From positions 1,860,001 through 1,924,000 of the forward strand of contig NZ_CP080575.1 of NCBI RefSeq assembly GCF_019575955.1: 64,000 bases of DNA. The letters run 5' to 3'. Of the stretch, positions 39,425-49,594 are shown in pieces. The DNA comes from Nesterenkonia pannonica (GTDB lineage: Bacteria > Actinomycetota > Actinomycetes > Actinomycetales > Micrococcaceae). How positions within the stretch are numbered: the stretch's first letter is position 1; every line of letters starts with the position of its first letter. Both the position numbers and the translations under genes were made by a program. The notes under the pieces are model-generated. The model saw only the letters and a list, made by a program, of their open reading frames with translations. It was not told the DNA's origin and ran no database searches.

Positions 39425-39652
39425 TTATGCTCCGTGGTCCGGTCGAATGCTTGAGAGCAGCTCGGAGGTGAGGTCCCCGAAGAGAGGCTGACCGGCCGCC
39501 AGCTGATAGAGCCACACGGCGCCGCGGAAGTTGCACTCAATCAGCACCGGCTCCGCGTCAGGGTCGACGCCGATGTCCCAGGCGACCGCGGTGTATGACA
39601 TCGTGCCTGCCTTCCAGTGCTCGAGGACCGCATCGTAGCTCCACCAGCACAA
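39425..39652 (-). pseudogene. C-terminal remnant of a sugar-transfer-type ATP-grasp gene
   Basis: Seventy-five codons (WDIGVDPDAEPVLIECNFRG, AVWLYQLAAGQPLFGDLTSE) match the last part of ATP-grasp proteins of the gene G type (43016-44126, which reads [20 protein letters not shown]). The metal-site E-x-N (IECN) is kept, but the ATP-binding domains are absent. Upstream on the same strand, smc ends only 19 bp away, so nothing more of the gene can be there. A truncated leftover is the simplest reading; a functional mini-protein is not supported. Confidence 0.6.
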
Positions 39653-39671
39653 GGCACCCTGAAAGTCAGAT

Positions 39672-42600
39672 CTATCTGCTCAAGCGCTGGGAGATGACGC
39701 GGGTGGATCCGTCCTGCCGCATCGACACACCATAGAGCGCGTCAGCGATCTCCATCGTCCGTCTCTGGTGAGTGATGACGATGAGCTGAGAGGACTCACG
39801 AAGCTCCTCGAAGATCACCAGCAGCCGCGAGAGGTTGGTGTCGTCCAGCGCGGCCTCCACCTCGTCCATCACGTAGAAGGGGCTGGGACGCGCTTTGAAG
39901 ATCGCCACCAGCAGCGCCACAGCCGTCAGGGACCGTTCGCCCCGGAGAGCAGGGAGAGGCGCCTGATGCGCTTGCCGGGCGGCCGCGCGTGGACCTCCAC
40001 GCCGGTGTTCAGGAGATCCTCTGGGTTCGTCAGCTCGATCCTTCCTCGCCACCGGGGAAGAGCCGGGAGAAGACCCGTTCGAACTGCTCCTTGGTGTCCG
40101 CGAACGCCTCGGCGAAGACCTTCTCGACTGTGGCGTCGACGTCGCGGATGATGTCCAGCAGGTCCTGCCGCGACTTCTTCAGGTCCGTCAGCTGATTCTG
40201 CAGGTAGGTGTGCCGCTCCTCCAGTGCCGCATGCTCCTCCAGCGCCAGCGGATTGACCTTGCCCAGGGACTTGAGGTCCTTGCGGGCCTGAGCGAGCCGC
40301 GCCTCCTGCTCGCCTCTGTCGTAGGGCCGCCCGCCTCCGCCGTCCGGTCCCCCGCCTCATCCTCATCCTCCGCGGGAACAGGGACGGGCACGTCGGGGCC
40401 ATAGTGTTCGATGAGATACTCCGGCGTGAGGCTGAGATCCTCGTCCGCTCGAGCCTCAGCAGCCTCCAGGGCGAGGCGCAGCTCCGTCTGCTTCACCTCA
40501 GCGGCGTGCAGGCGGGACGCGACGTCCTGGAGCTCGGCGTCCTGGACGCGACGCGAGGCGCGCACCTCCTCGAGAGAAGCGCTGAGGTCCCGGTGCTGCG
40601 CCTGGGCCGCGTCGATCGCCTCCTGCGCCGCAGCCAGCTGGGCGACGATCCGGTCCACCGCGTGCTCCGCTTCGGTCCGCACCGTCTCAGCGGCCTGCGA
40701 CTTCTCCGCCTTCGCTGCGGCAGCTCTCTGCACCTGCTCTCTGCGCTGCACCTCCTGCTGAGCCTGCCGACGCAGCGACGCAGTCCGTTCGAGGAGCTGC
40801 CGGTGCTGCTCCTCGGCGGCACGCAGAGCCAGACGTGCGTCCACCTCATGCCGCCGCCGATCTGCGGCCTCTGCGCTGAGACGATCACGCTCCTGGGTGG
40901 AGGGGTCTTCGATGACCTCGTCCGACTCAGCTGCCTCCAGACGCTCAATCAGCTCGTGCCTCTGGGCCCGCAGCTCCGTGATGGCCGCCTCAGCATCCTC
41001 GATCTCCTGCGCCGACTCGGCAATGCGCTCCCTGGCGCGCTCCACCTCAGCGGAGAGTCGTCGCAGCTGCTCACCTGTCGACGCCGCAGCTGCCTCGTTG
41101 GCCTGATGGGCCTGCTGCGCCTCCGCGGTGCGCTGCTCGGCGGCGCTGAGCGTCTCAGCGCTGCCCGCAGCTGCGGCCTCGGCCGCCTCCAGCTCCTCCT
41201 GACCCTGCCTGATGAGCACTTCGAGCTGCTCAATCTGTTCGGTCAGGGTGCCTTCGGCGGCTCTGCCCGCTCCCCACGTATGCGCTCGCCGTCCTTGATC
41301 ACCGCTTGGCCGATCGTCAGCGCCGCGGAGAACTCACCGCGGTCCACCAGCTCACGGCCGAAGGCGGCATCCCCACCAGCACCGCCCCGGCGAGCGCCTC
41401 CCGGAGCTGCCCATCGTCGCTTCCGGCGCGCACCACATCGACGCTGAAGGCAGCCCCTGATCATCGAGGGCGACCGCGTGGTCGGCGGCGGCGAGCGCCG
41501 ATTCGAGCCCGGAGAGGCGAGCACGGCGCTCAGAGACGGTGATCTCAGCCTGGCGGGCGGCGGCGCGCGCCTGCTCGTAGTCCTCTCGGTGCTTCCCTGC
41601 GCCGCTCGCGCGGCCTCGTAGGCAGCCTCAAGCTCTGCACCGCTGCTGTCGGCCTCCTCATTGCGCTGACGAAGCTGTTCGAGGTCCGCCGCCGAGGCCT
41701 CGAGAGCGCCCTGGTCGGAGCGGCGCTGAGCTCGCGCGCGGTCGCCTCGCTGCTGAGACGCTTCGAGGCGACCATCGATGGCGTCGACGCGGCCGCGGAG
41801 GGTCGCCAGCCCGGTGCGCCGGTCCGCCGCAGCCCGCAGCTGCTCAGTGATGAGGGTCTCCTCGGCGGCGAGCGCTGCTTCCGCCTCGGCCCGCGTCGTG
41901 CCCCGTCTCTCCAGCTCTGCGGCGGCCTCCTCTGCCTCGGTCTGCTTCTGGGCGGCCTCGCGCACGACCTGTTCGGCCTGGGTCCGCAGCTGCTCGGGGT
42001 CTCGGGAGCCGGAGAAGTCGACGACGGAGGACGCGGCGAGGCTTGCGGCCCGCTCCCCGCCAGGAGGCCGCAGATCGCAGGCGCTCCTGGGCCTGGGCGA
42101 GCTGGTGGTGGCTTACTGAAAGCTTCTCTGCGGCAGTCCGGGCCTCCTCAGCCTGCGTGGTCAGTCGCTGCATCGATGAGTCGTGCGCCTCGATCTGCGT
42201 CCGCAGCTCCTCGGCTCGGGCTATGTCTGACTCCTCGCCCCGGCTGGACTCTGCGAGGGCGCCTGCGGCCTGGACGAGATCATCGGCGATGAGGCGCGAG
42301 AGCGCGTCGCGCAGATCATGCTGGATGCGCTGGGCCCGCCGGGCGACCTTGGCCTGCTTACCAGCGGGGCGAGCTGGCGCGAGGCCTCGTTGATGAGGTC
42401 CTCGAGGCGCTCGAGCTTTCCCTGCATGTTCTCGAGCTTGCGCACGGATCGTTCGCGGCGCCGCCGGTGCTTGAGCACTCCGGCCGCCTCTTCGATGAAT
42501 CCGCGTCGCTGCTCGGGGGTGGCGTGGAGGATCTGGTCCAGCTGGCCCTGGCCGACGATGACGTGCATCTCCCTGCCCAGGCCCGAGTCGGAGAGCAGCT

Positions 42601-42974
42601 CCTGAATGTCCAGCAGCCTCGCGGAGGATCCGTTGATCGTGTACTCGGATCCGCCGGTGCGGAACATCGTCCGGGAGATGGTGACTTCGGAGTACTCGAT
42701 GGGGAGCAGGCCGTCGGTGTTGTCGATCGTCAGGCTGACAGAGGCACGCCCCAGCGGTTGGCGCTCAGAGGTGCAAGCGAAGATGACATCCTCCATGGAG
42801 CCGCCCCGCAGGGACTTGGCCCCTGCTCGCCCATCACCCAGGAGAGGGCGTCCACCACGTTGGACTTGCCCGATCCGTTGGGGCCCACCACAGCAGTCAC
42901 CCCGGGCTCGAACTCGAAGGTGGTGGCGGAGGCGAAGGATTTGAACCCCGCACAGTGAGCGTCTTCAGATGCAT
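39672..42974 (-). CDS. smc: Chromosome segregation protein SMC
   Basis: The SMC ATPase condenses and segregates the chromosome with ScpAB. About 1,100 residues as assembled. Walker A is [20 protein letters not shown]. The Q-loop region is [20 protein letters not shown], followed by [20 protein letters not shown] and [16 protein letters not shown]. Two long Ala/Glu/Arg-rich coiled coils flank a hinge around 41300-41500. The C-terminal head has the signature [18 protein letters not shown] (G-run error at 39940) and Walker [21 protein letters not shown]. Breaks are frequent; 42356-42361 (GCTTAC) fits the GCCGGC error. ATG 42974 begins [10 protein letters not shown], with the next break in RGFKSF. 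Confidence 0.93.
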
Positions 42975-43002
42975 AATCCCCACCATTGTGCCCGATGCCC
43001 GA

Positions 43003-43008
43003 TACGAT
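43003..43008 (+). promoter_or_regulatory. -10 element TACGAT for gene G
   Basis: TACGAT matches TANNNT and ends 7 bases before ATG 43016. This is the leaderless spacing seen at several other genes here. Confidence 0.45.
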
Positions 43009-43015
43009 CACGGTC

Positions 43016-44126
43016 ATGGCTTTTCTGAACAGCGCCCTTCGTTCCGGTGTCCGGAACTACCGGTGGCAGCGGCGCAAGCTCGGTGCGGCACGACGGTTCC
43101 TGCGCAAGGAGTTCCGCTGGGAGACGGATTTCTCCTCCCGCAGCCCCCAATGGTGGCGCGGGGCTTCCTGTCGCGCTCGGCCACGCTCTACGGGCTCGAC
43201 CGGGGCAATGACCCGTCCCTCTACGTCAACGACGTTCAGCGCTACCTGCGCACCAAGAACATGGTGAACCCCCACCTGCAGGAGGCCATGAACAACAAGT
43301 TCAACTTCTTCCTGCTGATGAACAGCCTCAGCCTGGAGGCCCAGGTGGTCCCCTTCCTGGGGATATGCAGCCGCGGACGAGTCCATGGCTTCCCGATGTG
43401 ACCCACCAGCCCACCGCCCAATTCCTCGAGAAGACACTGTCAGAGCGCCCGCACATCTTCGCCAAGCCGCTTCATGGGGCTGAGGCCAATGGTGTGCGTT
43501 CCATCAGGCGGGACCAGAACGGCTATCGGATCGACGGCAGCGCCACCACCCTCGACGAGATCACAGCGTGGGTGGAGTCCTTCCACAAGCCGCTGCTCTT
43601 CGAGGCAGCTGTGCCGCAGCACGAGGTTCAGTCAGCTCTGAACCCGGAGGCGACCAACACGATCCGCGTGCTGACCATGCCGGATCTGGACAAGGACCAC
43701 GAGCCGTTCATCGCGCGGGCAGTGCACCGCATCGGCACATCACGCTCCGGGCACGTCGACAACTGGACCAAGGGCGGGCTCAGCGCCGCAGTGGATCTCG
43801 AGACGGGTCAGCTCTCCCAGGCGTCGCGACTGCCTGAGGACAACGAGCTCGAATGGTTCTCCCACCACCCGGACACGGGCTCCGCCATCGAGGGCATCAC
43901 CGTGCCCTTCTGGGAAGAGACGAAGAAGCTCGTGCTCGACGGGGCCCGCAAGCTCGGATTCCTCGAGTACATCGGCTGGGACATCATCATCTCTCCGACG
44001 GGGCCGGTCATCCTCGAAGCCAACATCAACTCAGGCATGAATGTGCTGCAGGTGCATGGGCCCCTGCTCGCGGACCCTCGGGTGAAGCGCTACTACACGG
44101 CGCGCGGCGCCGTTGTGGAGAGCTGA
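43016..44126 (+). CDS. Sugar-transfer-associated ATP-grasp protein (gene G)
   Basis: Proteins of this ATP-grasp type (ATPgrasp_ST/TupA-like) occur in surface-polysaccharide loci and are thought to add amino acids to glycans. About 370 residues. N-terminal basic helices ([20 protein letters not shown]), then [20 protein letters not shown] and [14 protein letters not shown]. The ATP-grasp part is [60 protein letters not shown], and the metal ligands in [20 protein letters not shown] with N-S-G-M following. Breaks lie near 43140 and 43365. It is divergent from smc and converges with the surface-polymer locus 9 bp away, which supports a role in that polymer. Confidence 0.75.
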
Positions 44127-44135
44127 GCCGCAGCC

Positions 44136-44648
44136 TCAGCCGCGACGCGTGTGGACGCGGGTCAGCCTCAGGAGCTCCTGCACCTGACGCCGCACCGGTG
44201 CGGCGCTGCCCAGCAGGAGGGTGCGCTCCTCTCCTGCGAAGGCCTCAACCTGGCCGAGCAGCTCCTGCCGATACGTGACCATGTGAGTGACCACCGCGGC
44301 CAGCGGGTGCTCGAGATCATCTGCCGAGTCGACCAGCATGACGGTCGGAATGCTGCGACGCTCAGCGAGGATCAGAGGATCGATGAAGCGCTCGGGCAGA
44401 GCCGTCTCCCCCTCGGGGGCGGAAGCGAGCACGAGATCCAGACCGATGGCGGGCACAGCCGCACCCTCTGCCAGGTCCCGCAGGTGCCGCCACGGCGACG
44501 TCCGATGGACAGGCCCCAGGCCGCCCACCTGCGGGCGCACCGAGCTGCGCAGCTGCCTCATGCCGCGCCTGGCGCCCCGTTTGACCCTGCGAAGATGCGG
44601 CGAGGCCCGTCGGCGCAGCCATGATGTCTCAACCGGCTTGTCAGGCAC
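44136..44648 (-). CDS. Hypothetical protein at the end of the surface-polymer operon
   Basis: Not recognised. 170 residues, intact frame. A strongly basic N-terminus (WLRRRASPHLRRVKRGARRG) is followed by a mixed alpha/beta part (AIGLDLVLASAPEGETALPE, AERRSIPTVMLVDSADDLEH, PLAAVVTHMVTYRQELLGQV). No signal peptide or transmembrane helix. GTG 44648 overlaps the asparagine-synthase-like stop, so it is translated from the same operon. It may assist the glycan pathway, but nothing in the sequence proves that. Confidence 0.6.
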   Translation of the reverse strand: MPDKPVETSWLRRRASPHLRRVKRGARRGMRQLRSSVRPQVGGLGPVHRTSPWRHLRDLAEGAAVPAIGLDLVLASAPEGETALPERFIDPLILAERRSIPTVMLVDSADDLEHPLAAVVTHMVTYRQELLGQVEAFAGEERTLLLGSAAPVRRQVQELLRLTRVHTRRG

Positions 44649-46351
44649 GATGGACCCCCAGTGGATCGGCGTCGGTCAGCCGCGGGCCGTAGTCCTCGAG
44701 CCACAGGCTGAGCATGGACAGGCCCTTGAGCAGGTGCTGGGTTCGGGTCGTGCTCAGCGCCCGCTGCCACGCGACGAGCCCTGACCCTCCTGCGGGTCAG
44801 CGTCGCGCAGTGCGGGGCTCAGCAGCAGCGAGGCTGGCCCCGACCGGATGAGTCCGGCAACGGCCCGGGCCCCCTCCCGGCTGGCCATCCTCCTCTTGTG
44901 GTGATGCATGCCGAGCAGATCGTCGGCCGTCGGCATCCCCGCCAGGCGGGCGTCCGCCGCTTTGAGGAGCTGCGGATACCACGCGCCCTCAGCCTTGGCC
45001 TCGTGCGGCAGCTGCAGCGCCGCCGAGACGACCGCGTCGCTGATCATCGGCATGATCGTGGGCCGGGAGCGGCCGAGCACGCGCGCCGGAGCCAGCGCGA
45101 TGCCGGGAACGGTCCGCATGAGATATGACGCCAGCGTGTGGCCGTTGGGGTGCGACTCGTACGGCCGCGCCACCTCCACGGCGCGCGAGCGGGCCGAGCC
45201 CCGCAGGCTCGCAGTCAGTGCCGAGGAGAGCACCCTGTTGGCCTCGAGCAGATAATGGGACCGAGACGCCGCGCGCTGGGCGCTGAGGCTCTCCGAGGAG
45301 CTCCTCACCGAAGAGTCCGCGAACCCGCCTCCGAAGAAGACCCTCCCCGATTCCGTCGAAGATCGGCCCCTCCGCCGCCCCAAGACGTCTGGCCACCGGG
45401 GTCAGCCACACGTGGAAGGACGCCTGATGGTCCACCGCGTCGGCGTAGGCGCGCAGATCCCTGTCGACCTCGTCATACCTGCCGGTGACGATGCGCTGGC
45501 CTACGCCGAGGGCGTGCGCGGCACGTGCGCCGACGATCTCTTCGAGGGCCGACCCGGTGTCCGAGCTGGTCGTCCACGCGGTGACGCTCTCCGCATCAGG
45601 GGCCTCACGCAGAGCCAAGGCCGTGAGCATCCGTGAATCACGTCCGCCGGAGAGCATCGGATTGGACGCGCCCGTCGCCGCGGCTTACCGCATGAACTCT
45701 GCCATGTCAGCAACAACCTGCTCGGTGACCGCCTGCATATCCTTCACGGGACGCGGCTCGTGCTCAGCCCAGCTCCACCGGGCCTGCCGACGACGCGGCG
45801 GCGAGTTCCCCTCGGAGGAGACTTCCGCGTACTCCATGGGCTGAAGCTAGGCGCATGCCCTCGAAGGTGGTGTGCCCGCCGACCGGCGCCCCGAAGGAGA
45901 GGATCTCCGCCCAGGCCTGCCAGTCCGGGGTGAGGCGGTCCAGGGCATGGGTGAGCCAGCGCAGCCGCGTGGAGAAGAGCACCGCGGTGTCCACCTCTGC
46001 GGTGTAGAGCACCTGCGCACCTGAGACGCTTCCATGCAGGATCCCGCCTCCGGCTGCGTGCATCAGCAGCCCGCAGGCATCAGCGTGCGCGGCAGCCTCA
46101 GTCCACGGCCGCCCCGCCCTGTGGTGCGCGGACCCTGCCGCGTTCCACAGATGGTGCACGGAGCCGTCACCGGCCTCGAGCGCTGGGAGCGCTGCGGTGC
46201 TGCGCAGTCGCCAGCCCTTTTCCTCACGGCTCGTTCGCCATTGGGCGCCCTCATCCGAAGCTGCAGCGAGCATGCGCTCGAAGCCGCGGGCGGCGGTGGG
46301 AGTCATTCTGCCCAGTGCACCGCATACCTCGACAGGTTGGTCGGCGGTCAT
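44641..46351 (-). CDS. Asparagine-synthase-like amidotransferase
   Basis: AsnB-type proteins amidate carboxylates using glutamine and ATP; in polysaccharide loci they often modify sugars. About 570 residues. The N-terminal part is glutaminase-like (VEVCGALGRMTPTAARGFER, FSTRLRWLTHALDRL), but its Cys lies nine codons inside ATG 46351 instead of at position 2. The synthetase domain carries the PP-loop NPMLSGGRDSRMLTALALRE and LGVGQRIVTGRYDEVDRDLR, with IMPMISDAVVSAALQLPHEA near the end. GCTTAC at 45683-45688 creates an in-frame TAA that corrects to Pro-Ala. Other breaks lie near 45850 and 45350. ATG overlaps the glycosyltransferase stop (ATGA). Confidence 0.72.
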
Positions 46352-47549
46352 GGCGTCACGACTCCGAGCTCTGTGAGTCGCCTCAGATGGGCCTGCGGAC
46401 CGTAGCGCGCCACATAGTCGCGACCGGCCTGCGCCTGGCGCCGGAACATCTCGGGCGAGTCCCAGCACTCCTGCACGATGCCTCGCACCTCATGGGGCGT
46501 CGCGTAGAGGGCCGCATCCCCGTAGACAGTCTCGAGGTAGGGCGGGAGCACCACCACGCATCCCGCGGCGAGCGCCTCCATAGCTGCCCGGCCGAAAGCC
46601 TCCCGCCAGGAGGGGTGATGCATGAAGACCCAGAAGTCCACACGCCGGAGGAACTCGCTCGGCTCCTCCTCCCCGAACGGCAGCACGTTCCAGCGCGCGG
46701 GCAGCTCTCCGAGGATCGTTTGAGGGATCTCGGCGCCGCCGAGGATCTCCACGCGCACATCATCGGCATCGGGGTAGGCGGCCAGGAGGTCCTCACGGGT
46801 GTCCGGCCACTTTTCGCGCTGTGGCCGCGAATGGCGTCCGATGACCGGCACGCCGTCTCCGGGGCTGCGCGCAGGGCCCGCCGCCGGGAGGCGACCGAAG
46901 ATGTTGGGCCAGTCCTCGGCCCGCAGGACGATGCTCTCCGCGTCCTGGGCGAGGCTTTCGCGGACCACTGAGCTGATCGGTGCCCACACCGGTGCCGCGC
47001 CGAATGCGGCACGAGCACGCGCGTCGGCCAGGGCCACGTCGTATTCCGCGTGCCCTGCTGCGTCGACGGCCGGATGGTTGGCCACCATGACCACCTGCTC
47101 CGCCTGGATCTGAGGGAAGCGGGACGCGGCAGTCGCCATCGCCTTGGGGTGGCGGATGATGAGCAGACCCGCTCTGAGGGGCTCGGACGGGGAGACGAGG
47201 TGCACGCCCTCAAGATTCATGACCCGGCGAATGTGTGGGCTGAAGCCTGTGGAGAGACTCGTGATGCCGCTCTGCGCATGGATCAGCGCGGTGCTGAGCC
47301 CGGCATCGTGCTGAGCGATGACTTCCTCCGCCAGAGATGCCGTGGTGCCCCGGGAAGACGCATGTCTGTGAGCATGGCAATGTCTGCCGTCTCCGTCGGG
47401 GCGGGCCCGTGGGCCTGCTGGCGGGCCCTGAGCACATGCACCTCGTAAGCCAGTTCGTCCACCTGCTCTCGCAGCCGGTGGAGCTCCGTGCCTGCCGCTC
47501 TCCGGTAGGCGCGGCTCGCACTTCGGCGCAGACGGCCGATACCGCTCAT
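46348..47549 (-). CDS. GT-B glycosyltransferase
   Basis: A sugar transferase of the surface-polymer locus. About 400 residues. The N-terminus has a coiled region (LHRLREQVDELAYEVHVLRA), then DMRLPGGTTASLAEEVIAQH, typical of the first Rossmann strand after correcting a G-run near 47355. The nucleotide-sugar domain includes VPVIGRHSRPQREKWPDTRE, DVRVEILGGAEIPQTIL, DFWVFMHHPSWREAFGRAAM (the EAFG donor-binding block) and EALAAGCVVVLPPYLETVYG. ATG 47549 begins MSGIGRLRRSASRAYRRAAG. In the raw sequence this frame continues from the ABC ATPase upstream, so a fusion cannot be excluded. Confidence 0.75.
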
Positions 47550-47559
47550 GGCGACCACG

Positions 47560-48598
47560 TCAGTTCGCGCGGGCGCCGCTGGCTTTGTGGGTAGGCTGCC
47601 GTCGGAGAACTCGATCTCTACCGGTGCGAGCTTGAGCATGGTCCGGTCGTAGACGATCTGGGCGGACCGTGTGCGCCCGCTCGACTTGTGATCGGTGTAC
47701 TCCTGGTACTGCGAGCACACCCACTCCGGGTCGCCGTCGGCGAGGAGGCGTCCCTGCTCGATCCAGATGACGCGAGTGCACATCTGCTTGATGGTGCCCA
47801 GCGAGTGGGAGACGAGGAAGACGCAGCCTGCTTGGGAGCGCACCTCGTCGAGGCGATCCTTGGTCCGCGCGCGGAACTGCGAGTCGCCGGTGTTCAGCGC
47901 CTCGTCGATCAGCAGAATGTCCGGGTCCTTGGCGGTCGCGATCGCGAACTGCAGCCGGGACGACATACCCGCAGAATAGGCCTTCAGCGGCATATCGAGC
48001 GCCTCGCGCAGACCCGAGAGCTCGACGATCATCTCGAACTTCCGCTCGGCCTCTGCCGGCGTCATCCCCATGGCGAGGCAGCCGAGCTTGATGTTCTCGC
48101 GCCCTGAGATCTCTTTGACCAGGGCGGCGTTCACACCGAGCATCACCGGAGTCGAGGTAGCGTAGACGTCGCCTGAAGAGGGGCGAATCTTACCGGTCAG
48201 CAGCTTCATGAGCGTGGACTTTCCGGAGCCGTTCGTGCCGATCACGCCGACCGTCTCACCGCGGTTGACCACGAAGCTCAGCGGCTGGAGGGCCGGAACC
48301 TCCAGCCACCCGGAGCCGAGCGCCTTCTTGATCTGTCGAGCGAAGCGGCCCTTCTCCTTCAGGTGCTGGTTGTCCGACCGCACCCTGTACGTCATGGAGG
48401 CACCGTCGACTGCCACGGCGACCTTCTGGGATTCCAGCCGCTGCACCACCGGAGCGCTCTGGGTCAGGGGGCGTCATCCCAGTGAATCTCTTCGATGAAG
48501 CCGAAATCGTCCGCCGCCCCGTGATCGGGGTAGTCGTGTCCATTGCCAGCGAGCCAATTGGCGCGGCGCGGGGTGTAGCTGGTCACCGTCTGATCCAT
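47560..48598 (-). CDS. Polysaccharide ABC exporter, ATP-binding subunit (Wzt/TagH-like)
   Basis: Powers export of a lipid-linked glycan together with the next-upstream permease. About 345 residues. Walker A GVIGTNGSGKSTLMKLLTGK, the Wzt-type linker PVMLGVNAALVKEISGRENI, signature LKAYSAGMSSRLQFAIATA, Walker B PDILLIDEALNTGDSQF, and H-loop CVFLVSHSLGTIKQM are all present. ATG 48598 starts MDQTVTSYTPRRANWL; a C-run indel near 48475 separates this N-terminus from the main frame. The C-terminus is short (APVEIEFSDGSLPTKP). TGA 47560-47562, reached after one indel, stands 10 bases before the glycosyltransferase ATG. Confidence 0.88.
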
Positions 48599-48604
48599 CG
48601 AGCC

Positions 48605-49578
48605 TCAGCGCTCCCGGCCGTAGGTCTCTTCGCCCTGCCAGAAGACGAGGAAGCCGATCACCATCAGGCCGACGGCCCAGCTGCCCAGGACCACCCAGCG
48701 CATGGGGTCAGCGAAGCCGTCGTAGATCCACGCGTGGCGAATGATGTCGAGCACGCAGAAGGCCGGATTCAGATGCATCACGGTCACGAGCCACCCGTGC
48801 CCCGCGTCAGCGAAACGGTCAACCCCGAAGATCACGGCAGAGGTGTAGAACCAAATGCGCGTGCCGATGGTGATCAGGTGCCGCACATCGTTGTGGGCGT
48901 TCACCGCCCGAGCCAGCAGAAGTCCCAGTCCGGTCATCACCATCAGGGCCAGCAGAATCGCCGGGAAGAAGAGCAGCCAGTGCCAGGTGATCGTGATATT
49001 CACGACACCCTCCTCCAGCCCTCCGATCATGTAGTCGCCGAGGAAGTAGACCAGCACAGCCATGAGCAGGAAGACCGGTATCGAGGCGAAGAGCTCGCGA
49101 ACCGTGGCTGAGATGGGCAGCGCGGCGCGCGGGAAGTTGAAGGACTGCACCACGCGCTGGTTGTTGGCGATTGAGGTGGCGCCCCGGTGACCGCGCTCGT
49201 GATGAATCGGAAGGTGAAGACACCGATGATGAGATAGCCGATGAAGTTGATGACGCCTCGGCTGGTCTCCAGAATGATCCCGAAGATGGTCAGGTAGACC
49301 AGTGCCTGAAGCATGGGGTTGATCAGCATCCACGCGCGACCCAGCGAATCCAGGTTGTTCTGCGAGGAGACGCGGGAGCGTGAGTCGTAGAACAGGAAGT
49401 GGCGAAAGTGCCACAGCTCCTTGAGGTACTGGCCCAGAGACGGGCGAGCCCCTACGCGCAGGAGGCGACTGCCGTCGAGCTCCAGCACTCGGCGCGAGCC
49501 GATGCTGAAGCTGGAGTCGCTGACATCCTGACCCGTCGAGCCTTGAGACGGCCCCGGACGGAGGTCAGTCTGAGTCAT
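48605..49578 (-). CDS. Polysaccharide ABC exporter, permease subunit (Wzm/TagG-like)
   Basis: An ABC-2-type permease of about 325 residues. A hydrophilic N-terminus (LGQYLKELWHFRHFLFYDSR) precedes six hydrophobic segments: NPMLQALVYLTIFGIILETS, FIGYLIIGVFTFRFITSAVT, the family block NNQRVVQSFNFPRAALPISA, IPVFLLMAVLVYFLGDYM, WLLFFPAILLALMVMTGLGL and VVLGSWAVGLMVIGFLVFWQ. One break lies near 49190. It is 6 bp upstream of its ATPase. Such pairs export teichoic acids, O-antigens or galactans; in Gram-positive actinobacteria a cell-wall glycopolymer is likely. Confidence 0.9.
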
Positions 49579-49594
49579 TGAGAGAGTCCCTTCC

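Noticed and set aside
28945-39652. Cluster as a classical cyanophycin or poly-gamma-glutamate operon
   Set aside because: No CphA with its Mur-ligase domain, no cphB, no capB/capC; the CapA similarity covers only half a protein.
28945-39652. Mobile element or prophage origin of the ligase cluster
   Set aside because: No integrase, transposase, terminal repeats or tRNA-associated att site could be seen at its borders.
42930-42955. GGTTCAAATCC-like string resembling a tRNA T-arm
   Set aside because: It encodes the GFKSF region of SMC, and no acceptor or anticodon arms surround it.
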